From positions 108,574 to 172,573 of the forward strand of contig CAZRRV010000001.1 in the NCBI GenBank assembly GCA_964602735.1: DNA of 64,000 nt, read 5' to 3'. The translations under genes were made by a program, and so were the position numbers. Positions 62,536 to 64,000 of the stretch are shown here, piece after piece. The notes under the pieces are model-generated. The model was not told the DNA's origin. It did not search any database and saw nothing but the letters and a program-made list of their open reading frames with translations. This DNA comes from CAZRRV01 sp964602735 (GTDB lineage: Bacteria > Bacillota > Clostridia > Oscillospirales > Acutalibacteraceae). Each line of letters opens with the position of its first letter. The stretch's first letter is position 1.

Positions 62536-63000
62536 TTATTTTACCGCATCTTCGAAAATGCCGGTTAAACCATCGGCGTCGGGAGCGACAATCATTGTTA
62601 CATAATTACCGATAACATCTACCGAACATTTTAATATGACCGCGTACTCGTCGGGAAGATATTTCTCGGTTTCGCTTTTTTTCGATTCGTACCTTGACTC
62701 CAGCTTTTCTTTAACGCGATCCGCGGCGTCCGCATCGGCGGCCTCGATAAGCACAATTTCGTCGGCTTTAATCCCCGTCCCGTTTATTTCGGCAGCGAAC
62801 TGTTTAACATCCGCCGTTTCTATCCCGTAAAAAGCGGTTAAATCATCGGCGGATATTTCCTGCATTGCCTCCGCGTCAAATGATCCTTCGCTGTTCATCT
62901 CGGTTAAAATTCCGTGTAAATCCGCCTCTTTCTGCCCGCACCCGAAAAGGCAGGCCGCCAACGCGGCGGCAACAACAACCGATAAAATCTTCTTAATCAC
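62536..63000 (-). CDS. DUF4358 family lipoprotein
   Basis: This 154-aa protein has a signal peptide ending in a LFGC lipobox (Cys21 lipidated) and one small domain with the DUF4358 pattern, including FYGIETADVKQFAAEI and a Lys/Glu-rich helix followed by YAVILKCSVDVIGNYVTMIVAPD. The start codon is GTG with GGAGG 9 nt upstream. Its function is unknown, but it regularly accompanies MBOAT/DHHW genes, so a role in surface polymer acylation is likely. Confidence 0.88.
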   Translation of the reverse strand: MIKKILSVVVAAALAACLFGCGQKEADLHGILTEMNSEGSFDAEAMQEISADDLTAFYGIETADVKQFAAEINGTGIKADEIVLIEAADADAADRVKEKLESRYESKKSETEKYLPDEYAVILKCSVDVIGNYVTMIVAPDADGLTGIFEDAVK

Positions 63001-63279
63001 AGCTTAACGCCTCCGCATGTTCAGCCCGGCCGGGAACTTTCCCGGAACCCGCGCACCGTAATTATTTACCGACACTATATCGATCCAAACGCCGCGAACC
63101 GCCCGAAAGCCGTTCCAGATGCCGTGCTTTCCGTCGCTTTCGGGGCAGTCAAGCCCGGCTTGCCGCCGCGGACGGTTCAAAACAAATGAACCGTTATATT
63201 TTACAAAAATCCCTGTGCATGCACAAAATAATCCCCGCGCTTTTGTGTTCCGTCTGACGGAAAATCCGGCGCCGGGCTT

Positions 63280-64000
63280 TTATCGGGCGTTGGAGTATAA
63301 ATATTCAATCCACTTCGCGCATGCGGCATCGGTAAAATGGATCCCCATTCCGTTAGGATCGGAACAGTAGGCAACCGGGAGATTGCCCTCTCCGTCACGC
63401 ATCACCGAGGCGACATCGACAAAATTGTACCCGAGCGCAGCGCACATATCCCGGAGTTTATCATCCAACGCCCGGATTGCCGCGTTATTCAATCCGTTTT
63501 TTTCTCTTCCTTTCGCCAACGGAGTAACCGACTGAACATAAATTTTTACATCCGGGCTTTTCGCGAGTATTTTGGATATAACGGTTTTCGCGTTACCAAC
63601 GGTTCCGTCGATTCCGTAAACGTTGATATCGTTTACGCCGAGCATTATATAAATTTTTTTTGCGCCCATCTGAGCTATTGAATCTTCTACAGGCTGCTTT
63701 TTGCCGTTATAGCTCGGATGAACCGCTTTGCTGTTGCTTACATCCCAGAGAAGATTCCCCCAGCCGAGCGAACCGCTGGTCAAAAACCGCGCTTTGCCGA
63801 GACAATTCTCCCCTTTGTTGCGTTTCCCGGTCACATAATAGTTTAATTTAAGCGATACGGAATCCCCTACGAAAACAGCGTCGTCGAAGAACGATTCGTT
63901 CACCGTTTCGTGCGGACGTTCGGCACTCGCGCCGGTTCTTGAACTAGGCGGAACATAAATCGACGAGGCACTGCTGATATTCGATGATGATGATGATGAT
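63280..64000 (-). CDS. SGNH/GDSL-type hydrolase, N-terminal part outside the window
   Basis: About 239 codons are visible and the frame is open to the window edge. The visible part starts with a Ser-rich linker including six TCA Ser codons in a row. The SGNH domain has block I VFVGDSVSLKL (catalytic Ser in GDS), block III MLGVNDINVYG and a C-terminal SDPNGMGIHFTD with the catalytic His. The Asp of the usual D-x-x-H pair is not three residues before the His (Met is there), so the dyad geometry may differ. It probably removes or transfers acyl groups on surface glycans with the MBOAT set downstream. Confidence 0.9.
   Translation of the reverse strand, partial: SSSSSSNISSASSIYVPPSSRTGASAERPHETVNESFFDDAVFVGDSVSLKLNYYVTGKRNKGENCLGKARFLTSGSLGWGNLLWDVSNSKAVHPSYNGKKQPVEDSIAQMGAKKIYIMLGVNDINVYGIDGTVGNAKTVISKILAKSPDVKIYVQSVTPLAKGREKNGLNNAAIRALDDKLRDMCAALGYNFVDVASVMRDGEGNLPVAYCSDPNGMGIHFTDAACAKWIEYLYSNAR

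Noticed and set aside
63001..63279. Small gene or terminator between the SGNH and DUF4358 genes
   Set aside because: I found only very short frames and a weak GGTTCA hairpin without a T tract in the transcribed direction.

Overview
The window reads as a continuous piece of chromosome from an anaerobic, Gram-positive-type bacterium, most likely a Bacillota member of class Clostridia. This is inferred from gene content, not from any search. The clues are an rnfCDGEAB ion-pumping ferredoxin:NAD oxidoreductase operon, an NfnAB electron-bifurcating pair, an oxygen-sensitive glycyl radical enzyme with its activase, a ferrous-iron Feo operon with the small Cys-rich FeoB partner, TrmFO, a plsX-rnc-smc-ftsY housekeeping run, and an MBOAT/DHHW/DUF4358 surface-acylation cluster. 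I see no rRNA, tRNA, CRISPR array, insertion sequence or prophage.

Layout. 1-2.8 kb (+): end of a radical-SAM activase and a complete, unassigned glycyl radical enzyme, closed by a strong terminator. 2.8-6.0 kb (-): feoA-feoA-feoB-small Cys-rich protein, with two copies of a GTTAGC-N4-GCTAAC palindrome, one at the operon promoter and one just before feoB. 6.1-8.8 kb (+): uracil permease, upp, and a DtxR-type metal regulator whose residues point to Fe(II) and which is the natural candidate to bind those palindromes. 8.8-12.2 kb (-): SPFH/NfeD pair and ligA. 12.4-20.2 kb (-): an aromatic amino acid operon aroF-tyrA-aroB-aroA-aroC-pheA-aroQ-SDR, headed by a promoter, a 28-codon leader peptide with 7 Phe and 3 Tyr codons, and a terminator, which looks like ribosome-mediated attenuation. 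20.3-38 kb (-): MFS transporter, zinc-type ABC transporter, nfnAB, rodA, DUF554, CapA-like protein, pyrG, ANTAR protein, glnA and rnfCDGEAB in one long co-directional run. 38.2-57.7 kb (-): leuS-rsfS-yqeK-nadD-rdgB-ftsY-smc-rnc-plsX-trmFO-topA-dprA-trmH, then infC-rpmI-rplT with an autoregulatory-type leader, then cca. 57.9-59.9 kb (+): one DUF262/DUF1524 GmrSD-like nuclease gene with its own promoter and terminator. 60-64 kb (-): DHHW protein, MBOAT acyltransferase, DUF4358 lipoprotein and a partial SGNH hydrolase.

How the parts fit. Rnf and NfnAB exchange electrons among ferredoxin, NADH and NADPH; Feo supplies the iron for their clusters; the glycyl radical enzyme needs a reductant such as reduced ferredoxin or flavodoxin for activation. 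The aro operon makes Phe and Tyr and its leader appears to sense both. The most interesting items are: (1) the GmrSD-like gene, whose promoter has a run of ten G between the -35 and -10 boxes, leaving a 14-nt spacer and suggesting a phase-variable defence gene; (2) the Phe/Tyr leader-peptide attenuator, where a T-box would be the usual expectation in this lineage; (3) the glycyl radical enzyme with a C-G-W radical motif; (4) the paired Fe-regulator operators. Several start codons differ from the longest possible reading frame (znuA GTG, rnfE GTG, dprA TTG, infC ATC), and yqeK carries a one-base frame disruption.
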